The translations under genes were made by a program, and so were the position numbers. The notes beneath the pieces are model-generated. The model was not told where the DNA came from. It saw nothing but the letters and a program-made list of their open reading frames with translations, and made no database searches. 64,000 nt of DNA from Malania oleifera. Its lineage: Eukaryota > Streptophyta > Magnoliopsida > Santalales > Ximeniaceae. The DNA lies in contig NC_080425.1 in assembly GCF_029873635.1 (NCBI RefSeq), positions 47,290,178 through 47,354,177 of the forward strand. Reading direction: 5' to 3'. This document shows positions 21,439-53,839 of the stretch, in pieces; the stretch's first letter is position 1, and each line of letters starts with the position of its first letter.

Positions 21439-22757
21439 GAAACTTGAGATATGACTTTTTGATTTTTCATAGTAAGTGCTGAATTCTGGGATGTCAATTC
21501 AATTAGTAGAACTGAAAGTCAATTTCAAAAATCAATTTTTATGACCAAACGATGTTGTATAGATACAAAATTTTTCTCTAAATTCCAAGCCTAAAAAGAA
21601 GATCATTTATAGACAAGCCTCATATTTTTATAATAACGGTTTATTAAATACAATTGAATTTAAAAATTAGTCTCTTGAGTGGGGTTCAAAGTGAAATTAT
21701 ATTTCATTTTCTAAATCATGGATTTGTGGTCATCTTGTGACAAGTTAAGGATTTACTAGAAAGTTTTCAATTCCCGAGGAGATCAAGGTAAGTGAGTTTG
21801 ATTATGCCAAATTTTTATAAAATATACCAGAGTTTATTTTTAGAGAAAATATTTTAATTCTCTCAAGTAATTTATAGCATTATGATGTTCTATTGAAAAT
21901 AAATGTTTTCAGCACGAAAATCATGTGTCATTAGCTTTTTTTTTTAAAGTACATAACATGAAATAATGAGCAATGATGATATTTTTATGATACTATTTTT
22001 ATTGAATGATTTATATATTAGTATGTTTCAAAACCCTTACGACTTAGAGATCATAGAGTTACAAATGTTTGGTATCGTAACTTATAGTTTATAGTTACAG
22101 AAAGTGTACCCACACTATTCTACATAGTGGTTTTCAGAGCAATAGATTCTCCTGAGTGCACACCTAGTTACGGATTATGACTTAATAGGGAAATCATTTA
22201 TAGTTATAGTTTGACTTAGTTTGGTCGGACGTCGGTTAAGTCTAGTTTTCGAACCACATAATCCTGCCATGGCGGTAAACATGATCCATATTTTATGTAG
22301 AAATTTATAAATGTTTTATAATTTTACAATGCAGTTTTGAAACTATAATATTAAATGTTAACTGTTATAGAATTATGGTACAAAAAAGCTCATCATAGCT
22401 ACATATTGATATAATATTTCTTACTTACTGAGTATTGTCTCATCCATTTATTCTCCTACTTTATACACAGCTTTGAGAAGCGTATTGAGAATCAAACATA
22501 ATAGACACATGGGCAGGAATAGAGCAAGCAAATTAAAATAAATACTAGTAAGGTACCAGCTGGAAACGCTTTTATGTTTTGAAATTTTTAAGAATGTTAA
22601 TTTTGATGTTGGAGATATTCCTGTAATGCGGTTATTTAGTACTCTAATACAAAAGTTTATGAGGTTTTATTTATTTTTGCTATTTCTATTTCTTACGTCA
22701 CTTGTGCAATTATTATAGGAAGTCGCACCTTAGACCCTATAGGTTTGGGGTGTGACA
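21439..22757 (+). repeat. Decayed gypsy-type LTR remnant
   Basis: Ends GGGGTGTGACA at 22757 like the Gypsy-2 and Gypsy-4 LTR ends. It contains a donor-like AAG|GTAAGTG at 21788, a TTTGACTTAGTTTGGTCG block (22210) also present in the Gypsy-3 LTRs, a TACTGAGTATTGTCTCATCC block with an intact TGAG/CTCA stem (22429-22442) and an acceptor-like ACACAG (22470). No TG start or TSD was identified, and Gypsy-2 abuts its left end. It could be the surviving 3' part of an LTR split by Gypsy-2. Confidence 0.6.
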
Positions 22758-23700
22758 TGTTTAGTTGTAATTACATATTTGATGCATTTATCTATGTGGA
22801 TGTGGAACTAGGGCCGCTTCTTATGGAAGTTTACTAGACTCAAACTTTTTAGAGCATTTATAAAAATTCAAGTATGGTACATGACCTATTTGCACCAATC
22901 TATAAAAGTTTTGTATATAAATATATTATGTGAGTGATGTGTTTGTAATGTTACACAAAAATAATTTGATTTAATAATTTAATATTTACCAAATTTTTGT
23001 AACTCATAACATATTGCAGCTAGTCCATTACCCAATGTCACTCTTATCTTTATTTAGGTATTTTTTCTTTTTAAAATTTAAACCATTTGCGGGATTGCTA
23101 GTATTTGATATTACAAATTTAAAATATATATTTTGTAGTTGAGATAAATATGCATTATCATTTAATTAAATACCTCATTCTAATTTCAACAATTATATTT
23201 GTTTTAATTAAAAAATTTAGTTTATATTAATTAAGTTTTCTTATTTATCAAGTTTGGATATTGCTCTTTTAGTTGTCTATATAAGTTTTAATTTAATTTC
23301 AAACCATAAAATGTTTCTTCTTCAAAACAATGCTACCTTCTACTATTTTTATAATTTATATTTTATTGGATAACTAAATGATGCTACGTCTTTTACAATC
23401 ATGGTATTTGTGAGTTTATAAAATTGGACATGCTCAGTAATTGTGGAGGGACTATATGCATCGATATATTTTCTCGATTTAATAACAGTGGTCGTGTCAT
23501 ACTTCAACTTTTGATAAAATTTTATATTTATTATTAATTTTGCTAATATATATTTTTTATCTTTTATTATTTTTACAACAAGATTAAATAATATGGATGC
23601 ATAAAATTAAAATTTTAATAATTAATTTAATATAAATATTAATTTATTTATTTTACTTTTATTAATAAAACAATTGCTCATATTTCTTTTCTCTCTTCCT
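22758..23700. other. AT-rich intergenic stretch upstream of the delta-COP gene
   Basis: Very AT-rich, with no gene or transposon recognised. It probably includes the distal promoter of the gene that follows. Confidence 0.6.
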
Positions 23701-23779
23701 AATATTTTTCAAATGAGAAAAGAGAAATAACAGAAAATAAAATGGCTAAAACGGGTAGTTCCTCCTCTTCGTCGCACTC

Positions 23780-23939
23780 CGATATATTGAACATTCGATT
23801 TTCTTCCACTTAACACAGCGACACGCAGTGAGCCAGCATTTGCTGCGTCTCCACTCTTCCTTCTCCTCCGTCGCCAGCGAGGGTTTCCGATCTCACTGAA
23901 CAGGAGCAACGAATCCTTCTCTTTAATTGTTGCACTTAG
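23780..23939 (+). promoter_or_regulatory. Probable non-coding first exon (5' UTR) and core promoter of delta-COP
   Basis: Base composition changes sharply to a GC- and CT-richer block containing CTCTTCCTTCTCCTCCGTC and GAGGGTTTCC, typical of plant 5' UTRs. It ends in TTAG|GTATGC (donor GT at 23940). A matching acceptor TTCTAG|GGG ends at 24757, joining this exon to 24758-24821, which leads to the start codon. The transcription start is not resolved. Spliced cDNA across 23939/24758 would confirm it. Confidence 0.65.
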
Positions 23940-24821
23940 GTATGCTATTGCAACTCCTCATCTCTTCCCTGTCGGGTCAATTTTTCTCGATTAAACTTGG
24001 GGTTTTGGATCTGAGATCTTGTCTCTTTCATTTCGATCTCCATTACAAATTGTTAAAATAACCATTATCCTGCAATTTCAACCACCTGTGTTGTCTCTCC
24101 TCGATCTGGTCATATCCTGTTCGAACATAGACGCGGACAGCCTAGATATGGCTCTCTCTATTCAATCTTCATTCCTTCCAACACGGTATTCCTTCCTTTC
24201 GACCCTTATTAGGGATTCGACATCTCATCTAGATCAAGCCCTTTAGATCTCCGTCTTCCTCCTCTTAGATCTCGGTTTTGCCATGCGTCTTATGCCCGTT
24301 ATGAATTTGATGCTGCTGAGTTCCAACAGGAAATGAGAGTTGAAATGTTAATTTGCGAAAGAATTATGGAGTACTGCTGATAATTTATACAAAAATGTGA
24401 TTCATTGCTGATTTTTTCTTCGTTTTCCTCTTGGTTTATTTGGTTTCCTGCTATTTTGGGCGCTCTGCTTTTGCTGGCTCGTTGTTGGCATGTTTTCGAA
24501 GAAAAAAAATGGATTCATAGCCGTGATTGTGCAAATATCACATGCACAAAAACAGTAATTTGAATAAGAATTGTAGCCATCGAACGGCGCTGAGCTTGTC
24601 TGTGCTATTCATTTTCATCTTACTCTATTTATGGTGTTTATTGGTTTGATGTAAGAGGAGGGTGCAAAATTTTTTCATTGGGTATCTTTGGATTTTTTTT
24701 GTTTTTTTTGTTTCTTTATGTTTTCTTCATGGATTATAACCGATCTTTATCTTCTAGGGGCTTTAAGCCACCTGTCTTGCTGCCTTACTGTTGGTGATTC
24801 CTGAATTGCAATTGGGTCAAG

Positions 24822-44902
<20,081 letters not shown>

Positions 44903-45300
44903 CTGGTTATTTTGTGGAAGATGCGTTTTTGACATCTTATTTTGTGATGCTTTCTGTTTAAACCACCAAAACGGTTGTTTCATTTCTTTTTTATATTTTG
45001 TGCTTGAGTCAGTTTTTCAGATCCAGCTACGGTGGAGAAAATCAATGTTTTGTTTCTTATTATTTGACTTTTTATTTAGGTTATTTCTATCGTTTGCAAC
45101 TTAGATTGCAGTCCTCGGGAGCATGCCTACTGTTTACTTCTTTATAAGCAGAAGAGTTGAATAGTTCATCTTAAACACTCAATGATATATTTTGGAGTGA
45201 AATAAAAGTAGAATGAATGAAAAAGTATATGGTGTACATGTTAAATTAGAAAGATTAATTTTATTCTTTCTATTTTGGCATCAAATAAATCATTAGGTAT
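44903..45300 (+). terminator. 3' UTR and polyadenylation region of delta-COP
   Basis: Sequence after the stop codon contains AATAAA at 45201-45206 and 45284-45289, about 300-390 nt downstream. These are plausible plant near-upstream poly(A) elements. The exact cleavage site is unknown. Confidence 0.5.
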
Positions 45301-46692
45301 TGCAAATTCGATGTTTTGTAGGATTCCTGCATCACTTTATTTGAGAATATATATTGAAGTTCAAATATTTAACCTCATGTTCTGGATTTGAGTAGAATAT
45401 AATATAAAATTATATTGCATTAGTCTAAATTTTCCTTTAGACTTGCTATTTATGCCATCATGTATAATTTAAATGTATTTTTAATGCCAAATGTGCATGA
45501 TGCAATTGAAATTGTGTGGAGTATAAATTTTAAGTTTTGGGTTTAAATCTGTATGAATTTAAAGGGGCACTTTTTGCATTATTGTTTAGTCAAATATGGA
45601 ACATTCTTCAGGTTCCTAACCAAATGAAGCAGCTCAAAACAGTCTTCTCCTTCATTCTCCTCTGTCCCAAACGTTGCAAGTTAGAAAATGGGATGTTAAT
45701 TTCACAGAGCATGGACGGCAATATTGAACATCAGTGAGAGGGAAGTACTATGAACAATCAAAAATTGCAATTTCCTTCTCCTTAATTGTGAAAATGCACT
45801 ATGGTTGATTGGTAGTTTGCATTGATCTAAGCTATTTATTTTTTCAGTTAGTATATGAATCTGAGGCCCCCCAACATAAAAATTTCAAGTTAACTACTGA
45901 AAAATTTTCATGTGTTAACATTCTACTTGAGAAAGGCATCGAGTCTCAAAAGATTTTTGGACAAAAATATCAATTTTGGTAGAAACGCATTCGCATGCCA
46001 GTTAAAACGATATATAAGAAATTGTGCTAAATCAGAATTCATCTTTGGAAATTGTATCTAATTTTAGTCGGTCAAAATTGACTATTCAAATTCTTTGCAA
46101 TTTTATGTTAGAATCTAATACTCGAAACAACATATGGAGATTTTGGCGTTATTTGAAGGTTATTTACATATAGTAGAGAGAATTAGAGATAATAGTGATG
46201 AGTGATTCGGATACTGTATATTTTTAAAAATGTTATATAATTTGATGTCGCCGTGTTATTATTTGTGGTTTTGGAATTGATTGTGTTAAATAGCATGTTT
46301 GGATATTATATATTTTAAATAATGATTTTCAATAGTTAGTAGTGGTTAGTGTTTCAAACTTGTGAAAAAAATAATTAAGTATTAGTGATAATTATTTCAT
46401 TTATCTAAAAGATTATTGGGCAATATTTAGGTTGATTAGGTTAAGTATTAGGTGATTTAAAGAAATTAGACTTAATATTATGTTGATTAAATAGAATTAT
46501 TGACACTTTTTTCATAAACTGACACCAAATCATAAATTGTCGGTTTATAAAAACCCAAACCGCTAATTTTCCAATTCATTTAAGTTAAACTTTGAATCAA
46601 CAAACTGAGGGTCATTGGCTTACATGGGTCTCACCATATAATCCCACATTGCTACGCCAAGATTCTTATATTAATTCATTATAAACTGATGG
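45301..46692. other. AT-rich intergenic stretch
   Basis: No gene or known element was recognised. It ends at the Copia-C LTR. Confidence 0.6.
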
Positions 46693-46875
46693 TGTTGAAG
46701 TATTTTATTATTAAGGATTGAACTGGTTAATAACAATAATAATTATTTGCATTATATTAGAATAGAATAGATTTTAAATTTTTTATTTTTATAGGCTATA
46801 TAAGCCATATTTATCTATCGTAGAATCCTAATTTTATTCAATGAAAATCTTTTCTTTCCCTCTTTGATTCTAACA
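46693..46875 (+). repeat. 5' LTR of Copia-C (183 bp)
   Basis: Starts TGTTGAAG, ends GATTCTAACA, directly before the PBS. It holds a TATA-like CTATATAAG near 46796. The partner LTR is outside the window, so the start is inferred from TG and size. Confidence 0.7.
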
Positions 46876-46890
46876 TGGTATCAGAGCAGG
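46876..46890 (+). other. Primer-binding site of Copia-C
   Basis: TGGTATCAGAGCAGG. The first 12 nt are a perfect complement of the initiator Met-tRNA 3' end, directly after the LTR. Confidence 0.9.
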
Positions 46891-46984
46891 TTAAACTGGT
46901 TGGGCTGCTGTAGGATTCATTGACTCGCCGCCACTGAGTTGGGTTGTCGTGGCTAATGGTTGTTGGGTCTACATGTCCACTCCA

Positions 46985-47300
46985 TGTAGAGACACGGAGA
47001 ATTATAGTAATTAAATAATAAAGGAAAAGAGAGAAAAGGAAATTTTAAAAGGAGTTTTGGTAGGGTCTCGGCGATGAACAACCTTTTTGGACTCGTCGAC
47101 GTGGACACATGTTTCGTCGAAGAGAATTTACCAAGAGAACTGATTTTAGGACCAGAAGTTCATCGACGAGGGTAATATGTTCGTTGACGAACTCCCTTCT
47201 TGGACTCGTTGATGAGGGGTCGTGGCTTGTTGACGAGGCCACGTGGACAACACTCTATATAAGGACAAAATCACTTTTCTGCGATAGAATCACATGCAAA

Positions 47301-47390
<90 letters not shown>

Positions 47391-48875
47391 AATTCATCTC
47401 CTCCACTTTCTCTCTACAATTCCGGCTTCAATTCTCTTCGGTTCGACAATCGGAAGCCACCACGTTACTCTTGGGAAGATTCTCTATGAGTCTGCTGGAG
47501 TAGATTGTTGGTTAGGCTAACTTGGGCACCATACCAAAATTAGGGTAAGTAGGTTATTTTAGGCTTTATTAAGTTGTTGGTATTTCTGTATCGAGAAAAA
47601 TGTATTAGATGGAATAATACTTGAGTTTTGTGGAGAAAAATGTAAATTTTAGGGTGTTGATCTGGGAACACACACAAAAGTAGGTTTGTTTGGTTTTGTG
47701 GGCTTTTCAGTAAGTCAGGTAAGGTGATAAATTAAGTTAGCATTTTCTATGAAATTATTTATTAATATACAACATTTATTTTTAAAAATTTCATATGTTA
47801 CAATATAGTATTTGAGAATACTGCCGTTGAACAGGAAAATGGAATTAATACATTTTATTGGAAAATATGATTTCAAATCAGAATTTATGTTTAAAATATT
47901 ACTTACACTTGTGTGGCATGAGTATGATTTTCCATGAAAATTATGTTATACCAGAATATTATGTTTTCCCATAATAAGCATGTATCCACAATTTTCAGAA
48001 AAAAACTATAAAAATAGTACATAAACTATGATTTTAGAATATTATGTTAAACAATGCAGAAACTTCATGATTTAGTAAGTTATGATTTATGCTAGCGCAG
48101 ATGCTGTGATTTATGCTGCCATAGATGTCGTGATTTATATGTTATGATATGCCAGCCCAGATGCCGTGATTTATGTCGGCGTAGATGCCGTAATTATGTA
48201 TGTTATGTCAGAATTTATGAAAACATTACCATGTCAGAAATTACTACGAAATATGAAATAACTATGTATTAGTATATGGAACGTACTATATGATATCAGA
48301 ACCCGGATGACTTAGTTTAGATTTGAGAGCACGGTACTGTAGATATACATTCAAGATTATGTTTATATTAGTACTACCACACATCTTAGATGGAGTGTGG
48401 GAGATGGCAATCGATGTGGCTTAAGTGTAGTGCAGTTGTTCCCCTAGCAGTCCGGACCAGGTGAGGCAGGTCCATCATACGTATAGACTTATGTTTGACT
48501 TAGTGTGGTCGACCAGCCATTGCTAGTTCGCGCCTACGGGCCCCACAACCTAGTAATGTGGGGATAAGACATAACATCAGCTAGCTATCCATCCGGAATA
48601 TTATTTCAGTATTGTATAGTTATATAAGATGATTTACATGTACATAAATTTAGTATGTTATATTATGATTTGACGAATTATGTTTCTTTTTAGAAATGAT
48701 ACAGATAGTTTTTACCAGATACGATTTATGTACTGTTTATATGTATAACAAAAAATTACTCATTTTGCCACACACTGATTTTAGTTTATTCCCCTTACTG
48801 AGAGGTGTCTCACCCCAACATTACAAACATTTCAGGAAATCCAGATAGAAGAATAGATAGAGCTCTACAGTAGTA
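46985..48875 (+). repeat. Truncated 5' LTR of Gypsy-3
   Basis: Starts TGTAGAGACAC and aligns with 53446-55250. It has palindromes (47090-47240), a TATA-like CTATATAAG near 47257, (CT)n at 47303-47389, a donor-like AGG|GTAAGT at 47545, 35-bp-type repeats around 48085-48195, a hairpin at 48799-48812 and an acceptor ATTTCAG|G ending at 48835. LTR similarity ends at about 48875. Confidence 0.88.
47303..47389. repeat. (CT)n microsatellite in the Gypsy-3 5' LTR
   Basis: About 43 CT units with one TTTC interruption. The partner run in the 3' LTR (53786-53838) is shorter and uninterrupted. Confidence 0.95.
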
Positions 48876-48879
48876 GATA

Positions 48880-49745
48880 AATTTACCAAGATGAATCCTT
48901 CGACATTTTCAAGAGGAGCTGATCCTGTAGTTGCCGAAAACTGGATGCAGGAAATAGAGAAAGTATTGGTGGTGTTGCCGTGCACGGAGGAACAGAGAGT
49001 CTTATTTGCCACCTATAAACTGACAGAAGAGACCAAGAGATGGTGGACTGTGGTAAAACTATTGGAGGAACAGAGGGCGGTGTCTATAGCTATGACCTGG
49101 TGCTGACCTGGTGCTGGTTTAAAGATTTGTTCTTTGATAGATACTTCCCGGCCACTATCAGGGAGGCCAAAGTGGAGGAATTCCTGAATCTAAAGCAGGG
49201 ATAGCAAACAATCCAGCAGTACGCAGCGAGGTTCATAGAGTTGTCCTACTTCGCCTCGTATATCATACCCAATGAGGCAAAGAAAGCAAGACAATTTGAA
49301 AGAGGTTTGAGGCGAGAAATATATAAGCAGGTAGCGGTGTTGAAAATGCTGTGGGATCTTTGTTGAGTTGGTAAAAAGAGCAGCTGTGGCCGAGGCCGGT
49401 GAGCGGATGGGTGTAAAGGAGCAAGGATAGAAGAAAATGTCCTCGCCTTCAAGCTTTCAGTGGGGATCTAGTCGGGGCCTGTTGAGGTGAGGTAATTATG
49501 GTAGGGGACAGAGGCATGAGACGAGGGGCCATGAGGTTCAGGGTATGCAGATCCACCTAGTTTGTCAGATATGTGGAAAGAAACATCTGGGAGAGTGCCG
49601 AGCGGGGAGAGGTGTATGCTATCGCTACGAAGGACTGGGACATTTAACACGAGATTGTACTACACCATCTGGTACCGCTTTTGCTCCCAGACCTTATAGG
49701 GGAGTTATCAGGCACCCCATAGAGGCCATTAGAGGAATGTAGCGC
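48880..49745 (+). pseudogene. Gypsy-3 gag remnant lacking its N-terminus
   Basis: Begins in the middle of gag at the KMNPSTFSRGADPVV block, matching the Gypsy-1 MNPLAFSS block. It continues EKVLVVLPCTEEQRVLFATY and [11 protein letters not shown] to 49106, where a small duplication (GACCTGGTGCT twice) shifts the frame. [20 protein letters not shown] follows (about 49140), then a TAG at 49203. The knuckle-like blocks CQICGKKHLGEC (about 49563) and CYRYEGLGHLTRDC (about 49618) come next; in the second, Tyr replaces the second Cys. Non-functional. Confidence 0.85.
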
Positions 49746-49794
49746 CAGAGAGGGTTTATGCATTGACGTTGGGAGACCCTAAGACTGTAAGCGA

Positions 49795-50190
49795 CATCGT
49801 GACAGGTACCCTTATTGTTTTATCATATCAATTTATTGTTTTATTTGATTCAGGTGCTACCCATTCCTTTGTGTCTATGGGATATGTTAAATTGTCTGGT
49901 GTTGAGACATAGTTATTAGATATTGAATTGTCAGTAGCTACACCGATAGGGTTAGTGGTGAGGTGTTGTAGGGTACTCAAATGTTATCCAGTAGATATTT
50001 AAGAGAGAGTATTACTAGCTGACTTAATTGTGTTAGACATGTATGGATTCGATGATACTGGGTATGGACTGACTGGCAGCTAACTATGCTAGTATCGACT
50101 GTCATTTGAAAGAGGTAATATTCAGATCACCGAGAAAGCAAGAATTTAAATTTGTGGGGTCGCGGGTGCATTCCCTGCCTCAGTTAGTGT
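49795..50190 (+). pseudogene. Gypsy-3 aspartic protease remnant
   Basis: The active-site block VLFDSGATHSFVSMGYVKL lies at about 49838-49895, followed by SVATPIGLVVRCC (about 49930). TAG and TAA codons occur after 49905 and near 50000. The FDIILG-type block is disrupted near 50050. A relic of the polyprotein-processing enzyme. Confidence 0.83.
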
Positions 50191-51590
50191 CAGCCATATA
50201 GGCGAGAAGACTACTCTTAGATGGATGTCAGGGGTTTATGGCTTATGTAAAGGAGGTGACAGAAAATGAATTGAAGCTTGTTAGTACACCAGTGGTAAAG
50301 GAGTTTCCAACCGTTTTTCTAGAGGAGCTGCCTGGGTTGCCTCTCGACCGCTAGGTAGATTTTGCTATCGATTTACTTCCCAAGACAGTATCGATCTCTA
50401 AAGCTCTTTACCGTATGACTCTAGCAGAATTGGGAGAATTAAAGGATTAGTTGCATGATTTATTGAATAAAGGGTTCATCAGACCTAGTGTATCGCCCTG
50501 GGGAGCTCCAACGTTATTTGTGAAAAAGAAAGACGGGACTATGAGGATGTGCATAGATTACCAGGAAATAAAAAAAGTAACAATTAAGAACAGGTATCCT
50601 CTACCCCGTATAGATGACTTATTTGATCAGCTTCAGGGTAAATAGGTTTATTCAAAGATTGATCTACGCTCTGGGTACAACGTTTTAAACCCAGTATGAC
50701 CATTATGAAATTTTGGTCATGCCATTCGGACTGACGAATGCTCCTGATGTATTTATGGATTTTATGAATAGAGTCTTTCATCAGTATTTAGATCAGTACG
50801 TTGTGGTTTTTATTGATGATATACTAGTCTACTCGATTAGTTTTGAGGAGCATGAGACGCACTTAAGGTTGGTACTTTAGATGCTCTGGGAAAATAAATT
50901 GTATGCCAAGTTTAGAAAATGTGAATTATGGTTAGAGAAAGTTGCTTTTCTGGGGCATATATCAGGGGATGGAATTTCAGTAGATCCCAGCAAGATAGAG
51001 GCAGTGGTGAATTGGGTCAGGCTGAGGAACGCTCAGGAAATAAGGAGTTTCTTGGGATTGGCGGGATATTACTGTCGGTTTGTAGAGGGATTCTCAGAGT
51101 TATGAGGGCCTTTGATGTGACTAACCAGGAAGAATGCTAGGTTTGAATGGAACAACGATTGTGAGCAGAGCTTCTAGGAATTGAAGCAGAGGCTTGTTGC
51201 TACACTAGTGTTGACCATTCTATTAGGAGGTGATGGTTATGTGATCTACTGTGACGCATCTTTGAGGGGACTCAGATGTGTTTTAATGTAGCAGGGTAGA
51301 GTTGTGGCTTATGCCTCCCGAAAATTGAAAGAATATGAAAAGAACTATCCTACACATGATCTAAAGTTGGCTGTAGTGGTTCATGCATTGAAAATTTGGA
51401 GGCATTATCTGTACGGAGAGAGATGTGAAGTATTTTCAGACCATAAAAGTTTAAAGTATTTCTTCACTCAGAAATATTTGAATATGCGGCAGACAAGATG
51501 GCTAGAGCTCATTAAGGACTATGATTGCACTATCAGCTACCATCCAGGTAAAGTAAATGTAGTGACTGATGCGCTGAGCCGAAAGTCAGT
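50191..51590 (+). pseudogene. Gypsy-3 reverse transcriptase and RNase H remnant
   Basis: RT blocks: [20 protein letters not shown] (about 50470), [13 protein letters not shown] (about 50540), SKIDLRSGY (about 50655), then a short deletion near 50680 where the family has a further stretch before the DHYE block. The catalytic FIDD is at 50809-50820, and [17 protein letters not shown] follows at about 50938. RNase H has YCDASLRGL (about 51250), [20 protein letters not shown] (about 51345) and [12 protein letters not shown] (about 51430); Lys replaces the usual Glu in the DLEL motif. Stops lie at about 50643, 50878, 51100, 51175 and 51288. Confidence 0.87.
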
Positions 51591-53120
51591 GGAAGTAGCA
51601 TTGTCAGCAGTGGAGATTCAACATCCGATTTGGGGGGACTTGGAGAGGCTTGGGATAGGGTTAGTAGAGGGAGAGCATCAGGCATTTATTGCCAACTTGG
51701 TGTTATAGCCTACGCTATATGAAAAGATTAAAGCAGTCCAGAAGAATGATGTAGAGTTGATGGAGTTGATAGAGAAGGTACAGGATGGACAAGGGGAAGA
51801 GTTCAGTATTTCAGATGATGAAACTCTACGATTCCATACCAGATTGTGCATGCCTACAGATATGGATATCAGAAGGACAATCCTTGAGGAGGCTCACAGG
51901 TCCCTGTACATGTTACATCCTGGTAGCACTAAAATGTATCGAGATTTTCGAGAGTCTTTCTGGTAAAGTGGTATGAAGAGGAAAATAGCTGAATTTGTGC
52001 AATAGTGTTTGACATGCCAGTAGGTTAAGGCTAAGCACCAGATGATGGTGGGACAGTTGCAGCCACTTTACATCCCAGAGTGGAAGTGGGATAATGTTTC
52101 GATGGATTTTGTGATGGTTTACCGCCGATGCGGCAAGGACAGAACGCTATTTGAGTGGTCATAAATTGACTGACGAAGACCACTCACTTTATTCCTATTA
52201 AAGTCAACTACTCTATGGACAGACTGACAAAATTATATATTCAAGAGATAGTACAATCACATGGTGTGCCAGGGTTTATAGTATTAGATCGAGACCCACG
52301 TTTCACGTCACGATTTTGGAGGAGCTTGTAGGAGGCTCTGGGGTCTCAGTTATCATTCAGCGTGACATTTCATCCTCAGACTGACGGGTAGACAGAGAGG
52401 ACGATTCAGATACTTGAGGATATGCTACAAGCATGCATGTTGGATTTTGGGGGTAGTTGGACCCAAAATATGCCGTTGGTTGAGTTTGCGTATAATAACA
52501 GCTATCAGACCAGTATCAACATGACACCTTATGAGGCGTTATATGATAGGAGGTGCTTTTCTCCACTATATTGGGATGAGATAGGTAAGAGGCAAGTTTT
52601 GAGACTAGAAATAGTGCAGCAAGCGTACGATAAAGTCCGGCTTATTAGAGACAGAATTAGTGCAGCTTAGAGTCAGCAGAAAAGCTACGCAGATACTCAC
52701 CGCCAAAAATTGGAATTTAATGCAGGAGATCATAAGTTTCTGAAAATAGCACCACTGAAAGGAGTTATGAGGTTTGGGAGGAAGGGTAAGTTGAGCCCTA
52801 GGTTTATTGGCCCATTTGAGATACTTGAGGGAGTAGGGTCAGTTGCCTACTAGTTAGCTTTACCACCGACTTTATCCAGAATTCACGACGTATTTCATGT
52901 TTCCATGTTAAGGAAATACGTCTCAGATCCTTACCATGTGATCAGTTATACAGAGATAGAATTCAGTGATACTTTGGCATATGAGGAAACACTAGTGCGG
53001 ATCTTGGATAGGAAAGAATATGAATTGCACAGGAAGAAAATTTCATTGGTGAAAGTCCTGTGGAGGAATCATGCGGTGGAAGAAGTTTCATAGGAGCTCA
53101 AGGAGAAAATATGATAGAAA
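51591..53120 (+). pseudogene. Gypsy-3 integrase and chromodomain-like tail remnant
   Basis: The zinc-binding block is HPGSTKMYRDFRESFW (about 51915) with CLTCQ near 52008. SMDFV, containing the first catalytic Asp, is at about 52100. A frameshift follows at about 52117, and the DRDPRF-like block is encoded near 52288. ILEDMLQACMLDFGGSW lies at about 52410 and VEFAYNNSYQTSI at about 52480. The tail 52905-53093 ends in KVLWRNHAVEEVS, then a TAG. There are many stops and at least one frameshift. Confidence 0.85.
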
Positions 53121-53445
53121 TACCCGCACCTTTTCAGTGGGGACCAGCACTAGACAAAAAAAGGACAGTAATGATTTAGGTAAAGTAAATATAGTATGGT
53201 TTTAATTTTATGCAAAGCAAGATGATGTATGTATAAGTGGTATTGTAGGTTATAGAATAAGTAGTGTTTCTGATTTTGGGAGAATTTTGTTCAGTTAATG
53301 TAATCTCCCAGAACAGTATATGTAACCACGGTATTCCTTCACCATAAGTGAGGGTAAATAATAAAATAAGTGGGCATTTTTATTTTGGGGATGGTGTATA
53401 GTATGGATAGCAAATTTCGAGGAAAAAATTTTTATGAGGGAAGAA

Positions 53446-53783
53446 TGTAGAGACCCGAAGAATTATAGTAATTAAATAATAGAGGAAAAGAGAGAAAAGG
53501 AAATTTCAAAAGGGGTTTTGGCAGGGTTTTGTCGACGAACGCAGAGTGTTCGTCAACGAACAACCTTCTTGGGCACGTCGACATGGACACGTGTCTTGTC
53601 AACGAGAATTTATTAAGAGGGTTGATTTCAGAACCTAAAGTTCATCGACAAGGGTAATATGTTCATCGACGAACTTCCTTCTTGGACTTGTTGATGAGGG
53701 GTCGTGGCTCGTCGATGAGGCCACATGGATAACACTCTATATATGGCCAAAAATCACTCTTTTGCGAGAGAATCACATGCAAA

Positions 53784-53839
<56 letters not shown>

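Noticed and set aside
24019-24246. ORF in the 5'-UTR intron as an upstream coding exon
   Set aside because: It would be removed by the 23940-24757 splice, and plant delta-COP starts at the MVVLAAS block.
47294-47503. Ser-Leu repeat ORFs over the CT run
   Set aside because: Pure microsatellite translation inside an LTR.
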